The notes beneath the pieces were generated by a model. That model ran no database searches. It saw nothing but the letters and a program-made list of their open reading frames with translations, and was not told the DNA's origin. DNA of 64,000 bases from Lycium barbarum (Eukaryota > Streptophyta > Magnoliopsida > Solanales > Solanaceae). The translations under genes were made by a program, and so were the position numbers. Shown here one piece after another: positions 20,748 to 34,071 of this stretch. The DNA is taken from positions 17,554,203 to 17,618,202 of the forward strand of contig NC_083341.1 of assembly GCF_019175385.1 (NCBI RefSeq). Reading direction: 5' to 3'. Position 1 is the stretch's first letter. Each line of letters opens with the position of its first letter.

Positions 20748-22831
20748 ATGCCTTCAAAGAATCCAGTCAAGTGGGGTGGTGGTCCCAGAAAAGACCGAGA
20801 TCGGGGTCAAACAACCCTTACTCTTAGGGATGAACCCTCTGACTCTGACCATCAAGCGGTAGTACCAACGACTAGATCGAGGGCACAGACCACCACGCCC
20901 CAAGCAGAATCACCCACTTTACTCCCCTCTCAGTCTATAGAGGAGACTTCATTCTCCAAATCCGCTGATTCTAGCGATACAGCAACAGAACAACCAACCA
21001 CCCCTAAGCGCAATTCAGATGAGAAGCACGAGCGGCTACGGCTACAAAAGATGGAGATAGCAGCAATCCGTTTCCCCTATGAAGGGTGCCGAAAGTACTA
21101 TGTAAAAGGGGTCACTACAGTCGACGGGGGTAATCCGAGGAGAAATATTCAAGAAGAAGAACAAATCAGTATGAGCGGCTTAGAGAGCTACCCTCGGATT
21201 ACCGATCTCATCCAACACTATTATCTTGAGGCATTCACACAGCCTCCAGGGGATTATTGCCCGACCATGGTTCGGGAATTCTATGCTACTTACAGAGTAA
21301 TGCTCGAGCAACGCCACAAGAACAAGAGAGCTTTGAAAGCTGCCCCTCCATTGGACACAGTGTATGTTCGGGGTATCTATGTTGACATCTCAGCCCGCAC
21401 CATCAACAGGTTTTATTTTGGTGATGATTTCGTGGCACCGACGACAATGGAATATGATGATAAATTTGAAAGAATGGATGAGCAATCTGTACGGGAATGG
21501 TTTGCGACGGTGATGGCTAGAGGGCCGGCGGACCAGGCCCTATGGGTAAGAAACTTGGCTGCCAAAATCCATAAGGCAGATATCAGCTTGGAAGCTAAAT
21601 TTTGGTGGAATTTCGTCATATATCGGGTTCTGCCCACGGGAGCAGATAACATAGTCACGCCAGACAGAGCAGTGGTTGTGGCTGCTATGCTATCCAGGTA
21701 CCCAATGAACTAGGGTGATCTGATCAGTAGAGCCATTCGGGCACGCGTACCACAGGAGGCGACAGCTTTGATATTCTCGTGCCTTATCACGCAGTTGTGT
21801 AAGTTGGCCTAAGTGAGGCACATTGATACATTTGCAGCTACTCTTCCCGCAACAAAGGTGTGCGACATCACACGGAGTAGGGATGAGACCCTCCGTACAT
21901 CTCAGGCCACCAGTACTTCATTACTAGAGCTCATGGGTGAGCAAGCTGAGCATGTCATGGATTCAGTACCACAGGGAACAGTGGATATAGGCACAAAAGG
22001 ATTGTCCGCCACAGAGGCCTCCACACCATCTGTAGCTGATGCTACCCCTTCTTCTGAGGCACCACCTCGGCCTGCTGTTCCATCTGCATCTCCTATTCCT
22101 CCGTTAGCCGCAGCATCAGCTTCTGAGGATATCTTTGTCCTGAACAGAGCAAATTTCAGAGAGTTTGCAATCAAGGCAGCGTGCTGATCAGCAGGTGACC
22201 CGGATATTACAGCAGTTGGGTAGGTTTGTCCGGAAAGAGATTGCACCAGAGTTGGAGCCTCTTCAGGTCACTATGGAGCGGCATCATGCTAGAGTCAATG
22301 CACGATACAACAGTTTAGAGATGTGGATACTCACTATTGAGAAGAAGAGTGAGTCTGGTACTTCGGGAGATTTGAAGACCGAGCTTGACCAGCTCCGAGC
22401 TGAGATTGCGACCATTCGAACGAAAGAGCAGGTTATCGTGGATGACCCGACAACACCTGCACCAATCGCCAGCATTTCCGATTTGATCCGCATAGTTGAC
22501 TTGGTGACTGAGGATGAGCCTAAGGAGAGTCGCAAAAAAAAAAAGGCCTGTCACATTGGCCGATGATGAGGATGAGAAGGAGGACAATGAGGATGAAGAC
22601 CTCGAGCTTCAGGAGGGTATTCGGCTGTCACGCCTGGACATGAGGTTCACCGGCGCATCTTCCAGCACTAATGCTATCCCAGCACCAGTCAGGCCTATCA
22701 TGATAGCTCTTCAGGACCTGCAGCCACAGAGCCAGTCAGCTCCACCGCTTCAGTCCACTGAGCCAGCAGCAGAGAGGGCCCTCATTTAGACTGCTGCGGA
22801 GGAGACACTTCAGCAGCAACAGCAGGATTAG
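20748..22831 (+). pseudogene. Env-position ORF of Athila 2 (putative plant transposon protein family)
   Basis: ATG 20748 begins MPSKNPVKWGGGP. The N-terminal 100 residues are Ser/Thr/Pro-rich and probably unstructured. The conserved middle (about 21200-21713) matches element 1 closely, then come a Pro/Ala/Ser-rich linker, a likely coiled coil (about 22165-22430) and an acidic tail. Breaks are TAG at 21711-21713 (TTG in element 1), TAA near 21810, a 2-base deletion near 22180, an added base in the A-run at about 22535-22545, and TAG near 22789. The last stop is TAG 22829-22831. No membrane segment was seen, so calling it a true envelope gene is not supported. Confidence 0.75.
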
Positions 22832-22880
22832 AGTATTTCAGGTCGACACCACCACCATGGGGTGATGGTATGATTTTTTG

Positions 22881-22900
22881 ATGCATTGGGGACAATGCAT
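22881..22900 (+). promoter_or_regulatory. Perfect hairpin after the env-position ORF (element 2)
   Basis: Identical to 4971-4990: 8-bp arms and a GGGA loop, 50 bases after the stop codon. Confidence 0.6.
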
Positions 22901-23604
22901 CCTCTTTTTGCTGGGGGTGGGGTGACCTGATGTACTTTGTAGTATTTATATTTGTTAAATTTTAATTAAAGTAATTGTGACTTTCATGGTTGTTGCATTT
23001 TAAAACTTTTGGCATGAATTTTGGTCGAAAAAGGATATTTATGATGTGTTTTATGGACTGATTTAAAATTGACCCCACCGAAAGTTTATTGCGTATCTCA
23101 GGTTGTAATAAATTGACATGTATGGTTCTTTCTGTGACATCATAGATATGAGACTGTGGATGAATTGAGTGTTCAAATCCTTATGCCATTGTGAGTGTGA
23201 GAACTTCTTGTGTTCATTGTTAGCATATGTGGATCCAGAACTTGCCTGGTAGGTCGTGCTATATTGCTTAGGATAGTCGGTTGTGAAGTAATCATAGGTT
23301 TTCCTTCTAAATAGTCACGTCAGCCTTAACAAGCCCAAAACCTGTTCTATATGAATATCACTAGTTCCCACGTTGAGCCTTTGACTTTTTCTCTAGATTA
23401 GCTGTAACAAACCTTTTCGCCACTTCATAAATTCATTCCATCTTTGCACTCATTCCCTCTTTGACACTACTAGAGAAAAGAGGCAAATCGCCTAAGCTGG
23501 AGGTAGTATATGTGTGAAGTAAAGGCCAAGAGCCTAAAGCTGGGGTGTGTGAGTTGCATAGTCGAGAACTGGATGTGATAGCGGATTAAATTTATAAAAA
23601 AAAC

Positions 23605-23606
<2 letters not shown>

Positions 23607-23653
<47 letters not shown>

Positions 23654-23671
23654 TATATATGTATATATATA
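23607..23671. repeat. TA microsatellite
   Basis: About 22 perfect TA units, then interrupted ones. Element 1 has only about 10 units at the same site (5705-5724). Confidence 0.95.
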
Positions 23672-24269
23672 GCTTTATAACAATAATAATATTGTCTCAT
23701 AAAAAGATTGTAATTCTAGTAAGAGTAAAATCACATCTTAGTCATGAGTTGAAAAATGAATAGATTGGGCATGAGAAGAAAGGTCAACATCTGTAGTATC
23801 GAGGAGGATGAGTCACTAATTCTCAAATGAGTATCCTACCTGTCCCCGGGCCTACATTACAACCCAAGAACAAGTCCTATAGTGATCACAACTGAACCAT
23901 CCAAAAGTGTTAGGCATTGAAATTAAAGGCAAGCATATGGTATATGCACTTGTAAATCATGAACTTCTTTGTGAGCGCGAGTGCTTTCTATTCTCATCCA
24001 TCCTTGTCTTGATTCTTATTGTAAAATTGTGCGTGGGACATTCTCTAATCTAAGTGAGGGCATAATGGTGAATACTCGCACGCATAAATGCTTCTAATAA
24101 TGTGATGTCATCGATTAAAGCGTCGAGGTCAATTCTAATAAGATTGTTTTGAAAGAACCCTGTTTAGGAATGAGGAAAGAGGGAGTTGATTTCAAAAAAA
24201 AATGCACATGCCAGTAGCGATGAGCAAACACCATTGTAGTCACTTTTACTTTATTTTTAGCATAGTTGC

Positions 24270-24617
24270 TGTCACGACCCAGCCTCGTGAGCCATGACTA
24301 GTGCCCGAGCTGGACAGTCGAATACGTACCTGTTAGATATAGTCAGACTGAAACTACAGACAATATGGGAATTGGCAAAGATACCAAAGGTACACAACGT
24401 CACATATCATGATAACCTGTTTCCTGAGGAGTCACAACCAATCACAACGTAATAAGATACGCAAGCCGGCAAGGCTGCCACCACAAACAGAAACATCCAC
24501 AACAAACCATATAGACACAGCTGATAATAATCTATATACAACCCACACATATGTCTACTGACCTCTAAGAGTATCGATAGTGAAATATGACGGGACAAGG
24601 CCCCGTCGTACCCCTGG

Positions 24618-24659
<42 letters not shown>

Positions 24660-25035
24660 GTCAAAAGATCTGTACCAAAAGTCTAGGCTCCGGGACAATG
24701 GAGCTCTCCAAGACATTGAGTAGAAGTCCTAAGGTGGAGGATCGCCAAATCGAGTATCTGTACCTGTGGACATGAAACGCAGCCCCCCGAAGAAAGGGGG
24801 TCAGTACGAGAAATGTACTGAGTATATAAAGTATGAAACACAATAAAGAGGATCATGACTGAAATAGAATTTACAGGAGGCAAGTAAGACTTTCAAAATA
24901 CCAATGCACTTGCCTTATAAAATGTAAAACATGCATATCAATATCATATATCATATCCGGCCCACTATGGGACTCGGTGAATAAAGTCATCACATACCAT
25001 CCTTGGCGCCACGATCACATCATCATATCATCATG

Positions 25036-25096
<61 letters not shown>

Positions 25097-26602
25097 GTAT
25101 CCCGGGCCTCTAGTGAGGGACTCGGTGAACAATGCAATGAAACTGTGCACGAGAACGTACCCCGGCCCGGGACTCGGTGAAAGATATATTGAGGCATGCA
25201 CGAGCAGAGTAGTGAGCAACCATATGCAAACTAAATTATATTTGAGACTCAATAGAATATTCAAACGAACTATCATTTGGAAGTCAAGACAATAGTCATA
25301 TCAAGTACCCTTCGAATGTCATTATGGATCATATCAAAAAGAACTTCAGGAATCATAGACACGTATCCAGACATAATGAAATAGGTTCTGGAAATCAAAG
25401 ACATTAGCCATCCTAGTGGCTCTAAGAATAGGAGCTTCTTTGGAGACATATATACGTCGTCTGTTTGTTTCATAAAGATCATGCCAAAAAGAAAGAAGGG
25501 TTAGCTTTACATACCTTTGGTGCTTAATCTGTGACTCGATATGTATACGTTGCCCAAAATATCTCAACCTATATTAAGACGTCAAGACTATGATTAAGCT
25601 ACGAAAAGGCATAAAACGTACTTCAACGTTAGTAGCTTATTTCAAGACAATTGGGCAGCACTTCCCCTATATCGTTCAACCATACAACAACCAACATAGC
25701 AACAACCAAAGCACGTCTAAGTTATCGCATTAAGAACTAGTCGAAACAAGATCCGAGGATACTTCAAAACAGCCCACATAATTTAACAATGCCCAAAACA
25801 CTTCAAACACCTAAAACATACACCCAACAAGCCACATACGCTTCGCGTACGATATCTTATACATTCCTTTCTTATCAAATTGGTGATTCACATTAGCAAC
25901 AACACAGCAACGGCCTCAACCCCTATATGCGAGAAAATTATCTTAACATTATAACAAGTCCTAAGGCAACCCATCAATTATAAAAACACAATATGAGCCT
26001 TAACTACACTTAGTCCTCCAATTTCACAAGAACAACAACACATATACGCACTTATAACTATATTTCCATTCCTTTCCACACAACCAAATCATTCTCGAAT
26101 ACAATACGATTATAACCTTAAGCATCAAATTCTTTCACTTTCATCACACGATCAATGACAACCATAACGACAACAACATCAAAATTAATTCACCATTTTT
26201 AAGTTAGAACAGGCCCCACACACGGCTCCAAACAGCAACTTAGCATCAACACACACAATTCTTTACATCCAACTCCACATTTACCAAACTATAACAAGTC
26301 CAAACCACCTCTAAAACATGTTAGAGAGAATTAAATCTTACCTTAACAAGCTTGGATCCGTAACGTTGCTAATCACTTGGATGTTTACAACACCTTAGAA
26401 ATTAAATTTTTCTCCCATCAAAACCTTAAGCTCGGCAAAAACAGCCATGGCCGTAGCTCTTCTCTCTCTCTAGCTTAGCTTGCTCTCTTTCTAAGTTGTT
26501 ATTTGTTGAAGAAGAAAATGTGCTAAATGACTAATCTTAGTCATTAATATGCTATTTATGGGCTGCCTATTACTCCTACACGTGTCCATAATGATGAATC
26601 AT

Positions 26603-26672
<70 letters not shown>

Positions 26673-27438
26673 GAATTCGGTGGGGCCCACTTAATTATCT
26701 AATTAACTAACTTAATTAATCTTAGTTAATCACTAATCCCTACTTAATAACCTAATCATAGCTAGTTACTCCCTAATCTCCATTAATATTTCCACACTAA
26801 TTGGAATTTACAAGCAAATCGTGCACTTATTAAAATCGGGATTAAAAGTCCTTGTCTCGTATCTCAAAAATAACCTTGTCCTTGAATTCATGTCGATAAG
26901 CTTACGAATAATCCAACGTATAAAAATACGGGGTATAACATCCTTCCCCCCTTTCGAACATTCGTCCTCGAATGTTAAACTAATCTTGCACTCCCAATAC
27001 TTCCTTAAACGTTCTTTTACTGAATTATGCCCTTCACATGCCTCTTTCATTGGTCGATCCCTTCATTTTATTATAACGTATTCCAGCTCTTTCAGTAACA
27101 ATTTCCATAATATTTGTTCTTGCTCTTGCCTCTCGAGGTGGTAATTCCACGTCGTTGTCTTTACACTCATTTTCATTTCGCAGTTGGTTGACGGTTGTAT
27201 TACGAGCTCTTCCGCTGAAATCTTACTCTCTCCCTGGTGCACTTAGTCTAAACTCGACTCTTTCTTCTTCTATAGTTACTCTTTGAAGACGTATCGTTCA
27301 CTTCATCTCACCTTTCACGCGTAGACGTCCCTCGTCGATTTGTCAAACTTTACAATCCCTGGAGTATTTCATACCTCTGGTAACCTGTAGACCCTCCGCA
27401 GACTCTACGAATAAGACGAAATTTCCCAGGGCGTGACA
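24270..27438 (-). repeat. 3' LTR of the LARD-like element (3169 bp)
   Basis: On the plus strand TGTCACGACCC to GGGCGTGACA; the termini are inverted repeats (TGTCACG/CGTGACA). Three TA microsatellites lie at about 24621-24658, 25038-25094 and 26608-26668. It differs from the other LTR by roughly 2-4% where I lined them up. Confidence 0.9.
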
Positions 27439-30400
27439 TTATTTTACTTCAATAACCTTACATTGCTCTACTGTACAGTCCATATTCTTGAATCTTCAGC
27501 ATCGTATATCATTTCTCGACTTTCACTATCACTTTACCTTTTTGCTCTTAAGATCTTTAGAGTTAGCTATCAAGTAGCACTGGCGTTCCCTCATAATAAC
27601 TTTACACAGCTGCTCTGTAATCTGTCTATCACCAACTAGTTTAATTCGGAAAAGAATTTTGATTTTTGACGTATAAAACTCACTGTCTTAACTAGCTCGT
27701 TCTGGTTGTCTCGCTTAAACCATTTCACCATTTTCCTTAATCCCATCTATAATGCTTTAGGCATATCATCTCGTGTTGTTTCTTTATCTTTAATTCAAAC
27801 TCTTTTATTGTCTCTTTATTCAGATTTTTCACTTAGTTTTCCTATCACGCATCAGAATGTGCGTAAGTGCTCAAATGAGCCCAAGAGATACCTTAGCATC
27901 GTCTTACTAGTCTTCATGCTTAACCTCGCCTTCTCCTCTCGTATCTTTCAATCAGTATCGGGGCTCAACTATGGCCATGTCCTATTTGCCCTCCGTACTA
28001 ATCCTATATTGGTAATTTAGCTTAAACCATCTTTACATCCTTCCTTAGTGTACCCCAAATATCACAACCGCACTGATATTATTGAATCCTTACTCTTCTT
28101 ATCAAGTACTCACTTGGTCTCATTCTTAGCATAAAAATATCCGTAAGTTGTATAACTATTCTTGTACAACTTGTATAAAATACATCCAATCTTAGTCATA
28201 GCCTTTCCTTCTCTTGGTTCATTCTGCTTTACATATCTCATCCATACTAAAACTCGCTCGTAGCCTATCTTGTCATACTCCTTTCCCTTGATTCATCCTT
28301 TGATTTTTCTCATATCCTATTATAGGAGATTTTCTGTCCCTTCCTTTTGCTACTTATAAATCGCAACATTATTAGTGCACGACTCTATTGCCAATATCTT
28401 AGCCTTTAATCTAGTATAGCATTGTTGTCTTTTATAATATCTCTTAAGTTACTCGTTACCATTCTTCTGTCGTACTCTTTCTTTTTTATAAGCACCCACT
28501 TGTAATGTTACATCACTCAGGATCTTTACAGATTCTTCTCCGCACCATCTCAAATACCATCATGTCTTCTATCCCTTCATTGCTGGCTTTCAAATCTTAC
28601 TAACTTGTTTCAACAAGGGATCTCACTTGAAGTTTAAGCATCCATATCAAATATATTACAGCGTCAATCGTTTCCATCTTACACTTGCACTTCTCTCACC
28701 TGCTTCCCCCCTTAAGGGCGCACTTACACCATTATCTATTTATATTCCACTCTATGTCCCTATTTCCAATCTCAAATTCATCTGATCCTTTTTCTCCAAT
28801 TCACTTGGTATACTGTACCATACCCATGTCTTTCTTTATAATTTATAACTTTGGTTATCCACGTACGAAACCTTAATCAAAATCAGGAAGTGACGAGAAC
28901 CTTTCGATATATAGTACCTATAGTCATTCCAAATTCTCAATTAGGTAGCGCTTATATTCTGATGATAAGCGTCCAAAGCTCTCTTATAACAGTATCTTTA
29001 TCCCAGCGGATATAATCTGTTTCCTCTACTAAATTACAATACCTCAGTTGTTTCTTAAATCCACAATAAGGATTTCACTATTTCCGAGGTGAAGTCATAT
29101 ATACGCAGTATTCCTTTATGCCTTATGCTCCTTCACCCTTGTTGTGTACCCGACACTGACTTCTAACTTACTCAAAATCATATCAAATTCGTCTTAATGA
29201 TAGTCTTATCTTATCGCCTTGTCGTCGTATTACACCTTTAAGTTCGCAGCTATGTATTTCCCTTCTATTTTACACTCGTACTCAATTAATTATGTCTATC
29301 TTGGGTGATCTCTTTAGTATTCCTTTCCATCTCTCCATTCTATGTCCATCTTTTATTCTGTGCACGAGGAATCTCTTGCTACTCCTGTATCCTTCGGAAA
29401 ACACTATTCCTACATAATCCCTTTCTCTTTTTTCACAACGTATTCTGTTGATCCCTATATGTTCTTATCACCCCAGTCCTTTTTTTGGCACTCACTCTAC
29501 CTCGTTGCTCATCTTTCTATAGTTTGGTCTTTCACAGTTCCGTCACTTATATTACTCGTGTCCTCGGCTATACATCTCATAACCTATTACTGCATTGTTT
29601 TATCGCTCGCTCCCTTCTTATTTCCTTCTTTTAATTACCTCCTCCTTTTCTTGTGCTCGCTTTCATTTCCATTATCACATAATCTTTATTCTGAACTTTC
29701 CCTATAGAACTTTATAAGTGTTTCGCATTCGTTCTATACCCTGCCTTTCCATTTCACATTTGCCTTCATACTTTAGTCACATAGATCATGCCATATCTTT
29801 TAGTCACTTCCTTACTGGGCTTTACTCATTCTCATAACAATCCTCCAAACCACCACAACAAGAAGAACTAGAATCCGACAAGCACCACGGGACTTCTAAT
29901 GCTTGATTCACATAGTTTACCTCCAGATTTGTTCTTGGGTCGTGAACGAATTATTTAGTTCATAAACTACTTGTTGTATGCTTTGTACTCTTCAAATAAA
30001 AGTGAAACTTAATTGCTGGACGTTTTTGCTCTTCAACATGAGCTTTTTCTAAGGTAAAATGTGGCTGGAAAGTATTCTGGTCCGTTCAAATGAATTCCAA
30101 ACTTGCTGCTCATTTTTGCTTCTTCGAAATAAAATTTCCCAAATAAGAATGATGCCTCTTATGGATGACATGGAGGGTATCTCTTAAAGTTTTAATCCAA
30201 TGTGATAAATTTACCATATCGATGTCGACCTTATAATTACTATTACTATCAATTCGACAGTCAACTTATTCTTCGAAGTCTGTTGTACTCACCACTTAGT
30301 CAAATCCTATCATTACTATTGATACGACCTTTCAAGAATATTACGGACTTATACCTCTTTTTTTTTTATTGCTAGGAAAATTTTGACAGAGTTTCCCCTA

Positions 30401-31171
30401 TATTTCTTACTTATCCCAAAACCTGCACGCAGGAAATACCAACAATGCCTCACAGGGCCAACATATATATGTATATTTATTATATCGTATCATAGCCGCA
30501 CAGGGCTCTCCATATCTATATCAGTATGAAAATGACGAACTTACCTCGTATGTCCAACTCGAACTGTGCCTGTTACACTTTCCTGTTTACTTTCCCTTTC
30601 AATCTCTAACTGCATTTCAATCATACCTGTAACATTCACACTATATCTGACATGTACCCTGCTTACCTATCTTTTTACTGATTCATTCAGCTTCTTCTGT
30701 TCACACCTTATACTGAACTTATCAACAATATATATACATTCAATTCATTTTCTTATTATACTTCAATAACTTACCTTGATGATGGCCAGTTTTCCATTCT
30801 GTATATACAAATTCTCATAACGTAACCTCAATATTCAACTTTCACCTGTATGTATGTCTACTTTCTATCCTAGATTTCAACATTCCGATGGTGATGGAAA
30901 TACCTTGGTCGCCGTTACTTATAAATACTTAGTTGTCGGCCCCTTTAATTTTCGCTCACCACTATTAGGTAATAATCGATAGCAAATGCACATACATAGG
31001 AAATTTCGATAAAGTCTCATATACCTATAGTCGATCGGTCTCTAGTCTGATCTGGTGATCTGTAAGGTGAAGTGTGTTCCTCGTCATCGTCTGCCCGCCA
31101 TCTACTCGTCGGGCCATCGTCATCTTTCTTGTCTAAGTCCGAGGAATGTAGATAACCGGGCAACTCCTGGT

Positions 31172-31444
31172 TTACCGACGACCAGGATAGGGGCTGGAGT
31201 AATCCGTAACACTTACCGGGGTAGCCGGTCTAACGTGGTGCTCTGCCATAGGAGCAAATGGTACGGCTTCGAGGACCGCCTCCCTGGATATCAGAAACTC
31301 TGGAGGAATTGTCGCAGGGTCCTCCGAGGGGTCAGTCTCGATAGAATAACTGAGGCTCCTCCTGCTCGGTCCTGGAGCCTGGGGTCCTGAATCTACTCTA
31401 GGGGCCTTCTTAGCACCCCCACTATCTGAAGCCGACCTCTTCAT
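31172..31444 (-). CDS. Short leader ORF of the LARD-like element, unknown function
   Basis: A 90-codon ORF starts with ATG at 31444, about 200 bases after the primer site, where gag would begin in an autonomous relative. The product begins MKRSASDSGGAKKAPRVD and is basic then Pro/Ser-rich. I do not recognise it. It may be the stump of a Gag N-terminus or a chance ORF. Confidence 0.35.
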   Translation of the reverse strand: MKRSASDSGGAKKAPRVDSGPQAPGPSRRSLSYSIETDPSEDPATIPPEFLISREAVLEAVPFAPMAEHHVRPATPVSVTDYSSPYPGRR

Positions 31445-31646
31445 CTCTCGCCAATCTGCACCTACCTACAGGAAAAGAGGTCAGAAACAATCTTTCCTAG
31501 GTTCTGGCTCTATCGCACGATCTAGAATAAGAAGGAAAGATAACATCCTAAATGTCATGTAGCTTTCTGTTTAGAGATGTGGTGCACAACACACCGATAA
31601 ACAAGACTCTACTAGACACGGTCTGTAGACACTCCGAGGATGAACT

Positions 31647-31658
31647 ACTCTGATACCA
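31647..31658 (-). promoter_or_regulatory. tRNA-Met primer binding site (minus strand)
   Basis: The minus strand reads TGGTATCAGAGT here, a match to the initiator tRNA-Met complement with one difference at the end, four bases inside the right-hand LTR. It fixes the element's orientation. Confidence 0.85.
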
Positions 31659-31662
31659 CTTC

Positions 31663-32010
31663 TGTCACGACCCAGCCCCGTGAGCCATGACTAGTGCCCG
31701 AGCTGGACACTCGTATACGTACCTGTTAGATATAGTCAGACTAAAACTACAGACAATATGGGAATTGGCAAAGATACCAAATGTTCACAACGTCACAAAT
31801 CATGATAACCTGTCTCCTGAGGAATCACAACCAATCACAACGTAATAAGATACGCAAGCCGGCAAGACTGCCACCACAAACAAAAATATCCACAACAAAC
31901 CATATAAACACAGTTGATCATAATCTATATACAACCCACACATATGTCTACTGACCTCTAAGAGTATCGATAGTGAAATATGACGGGACAGGGTCCCGTC
32001 GTACCCCTGG

Positions 32011-32043
<33 letters not shown>

Positions 32044-32421
32044 CGTCAAAAGATCTGTACCAAAAGTCTAGGCTCCGGGACAATGGAGCTCTCCAAGACA
32101 GCTGAGTAGAAGTCCTAAGCTGGAGGATCGCCAAATCGAGTATTTGTACCTACGGGCATGAAACGCAGCCCCCCGAAGAAAGGGGGTCAGTACGAGAAAT
32201 GTACTGAGTATATAAAGTATGAAACACAATAAAGAGGATCATGACTGAAATAGAATTTACAGGAGGCAAGTAAGACTTTCAAAATACCAATGCACTTGCC
32301 TTATAAAATGTAAAACATGCATATCAATATCATATATCATATCCGGCCCACTATGGGACTCGGTGAATAAAGTCATCACATACCATCCTTGGCGCCACGA
32401 TCACATCATCATATCATCATG

Positions 32422-32484
<63 letters not shown>

Positions 32485-33990
32485 GTATCCCGGGCCTCTA
32501 GTGAGGGACTCGGTGAACAATGCAATAAAACTGTGCACGAGAACGTACCCCGGCCCGGGACTCGGTGAAAGATATATTGAGGCATGCACGAGCAGAGTAG
32601 TGAGCAACCATATGCAAACTAAATTATATTTGAGACTCAATAGAATATTCAAACGAACTATCATTTGGAAGTCAAGACAATAGTCATATCAAATACCCTT
32701 CGAATGTCATTATGGATCATATCAAATAGAACTTCAGGAATCATAGACACGTATCCAGACATAATGAAATAGGTTCTGGAAATCAAAGACATTAGCCATC
32801 CTAGTGGCTCTAAGAATAGTAGCTTCTTTGGAGACATATATACGTCGTCTGTTTGTTTCATAAAGATCATGCCAAAAAGAACGAAGGGTTAGCTTTACAT
32901 ACCTTTGGCGCTTAATCCGTGACTCGATATGTATACGTTGCCCAAAATATCTCAACCTATATTAAGACGTCAAGACTATGGTTAAGCTACGAAAAGGCAT
33001 AAAACGTACTTCAACGTTAGTAGCTTATTTCAAGACAATTGGGCAGCACTTCCCCTATATCGTTCAACCATACAACAACCAACATAGCAACAACCAAAGC
33101 ATGTCTAAGTTATCGCATTAAGAACTAGTCGAAACAAGATCCGAGGATACTTCAAAACAGCCTACATAATATAACAATGCCCAAAACACTTCAAACACCT
33201 AAAACATACACCCAACAAGCCACATACGCTTCGCGTACGATATCTTATACATTCCTTTCTTATCAAATTAGTGATTCACATTAGCAACAACACAGCAACG
33301 GCCTCAACCCCTATATGCGAGAAAATTATCTTAACATTATAACAAGTCCTAAGGCAACACATCAATTATAACAACACAATATAAGCCTTAACTACACTTA
33401 GTCCTCCAATTTCACAAGAACAACAACACATATACGCACTTATAACTATATTTCCATTCCTTTCCACACAACCAAATCATTCTCGAATACAATACGATTA
33501 TAACCTTAAGCATCAAATTCTTTCACTTTCATCACACGATCAATGATAACCATAACGACAACAACATCAAAATTAATTCACCATTTTTAAGTTAGAACAG
33601 CCCCCACACACGGCCCCAAACAGCAACTTAGCATCAACACACACAATTCTTTACATCCAACTCCACATTTACCAAATTATAACAAGTCCAAACCACCTCT
33701 AAAACATGTTAGAGAGAATTAAATCTTACCTTAACAAGCTTGGATCCTTAACGTTGCTAATCACTTGGATGTTTACAACACCTTAGAAATTAAATTTTTC
33801 TCCCATCAAAACCTTAAGCTTGGCGAAAACAGCCATGGCCGTAGCTCTTCTCTCTCTCTAGCTTAGCTTGCTCTCTTTCTAAGTTGTTATTTGTTGAACA
33901 AGAAAATGTGCTAAATGACTAATCTTAGTCATTAATATGCTATTTATGGGCTACCTATTACTCCTACACGTGTCCATCATGATGAATCAT

Positions 33991-34071
<81 letters not shown>

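Larger units (their letters stand above)
22832..24264 (+). other. Athila 2 3' untranslated region, left part
   Basis: There is no gene. It contains the hairpin above, a polypurine-like motif CCTAAAGCTGGGGTGTG (about 23532-23549) and a long TA microsatellite (23607-23650, extended to 23671). It is cut by the nested element at 24270 and resumes at 34853. Confidence 0.75.
27439..31662 (-). other. Interior of the LARD-like element
   Basis: The plus strand is rich in T and C over most of 27440-30900, so the element's own strand is purine-rich. Plus-strand open stretches here encode only low-complexity Ser/Leu/Phe-rich sequence and are not credible genes. The interior has no retrotransposon enzyme motifs. 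On the minus strand after the primer site a short ORF (31172-31444) is the only candidate. No clear polypurine tract was found next to 27438. Confidence 0.7.

Noticed and set aside
24407..25276. Open frames giving runs of Ile-Tyr
   Set aside because: They are translations of TA microsatellites in the LTR, on both strands, and have no other protein character.
29342..29707. 121-codon plus-strand frame rich in Phe, Leu and Ser
   Set aside because: The plus strand here is pyrimidine-rich throughout, which produces such frames by composition; it is antisense to the element and has no domain.
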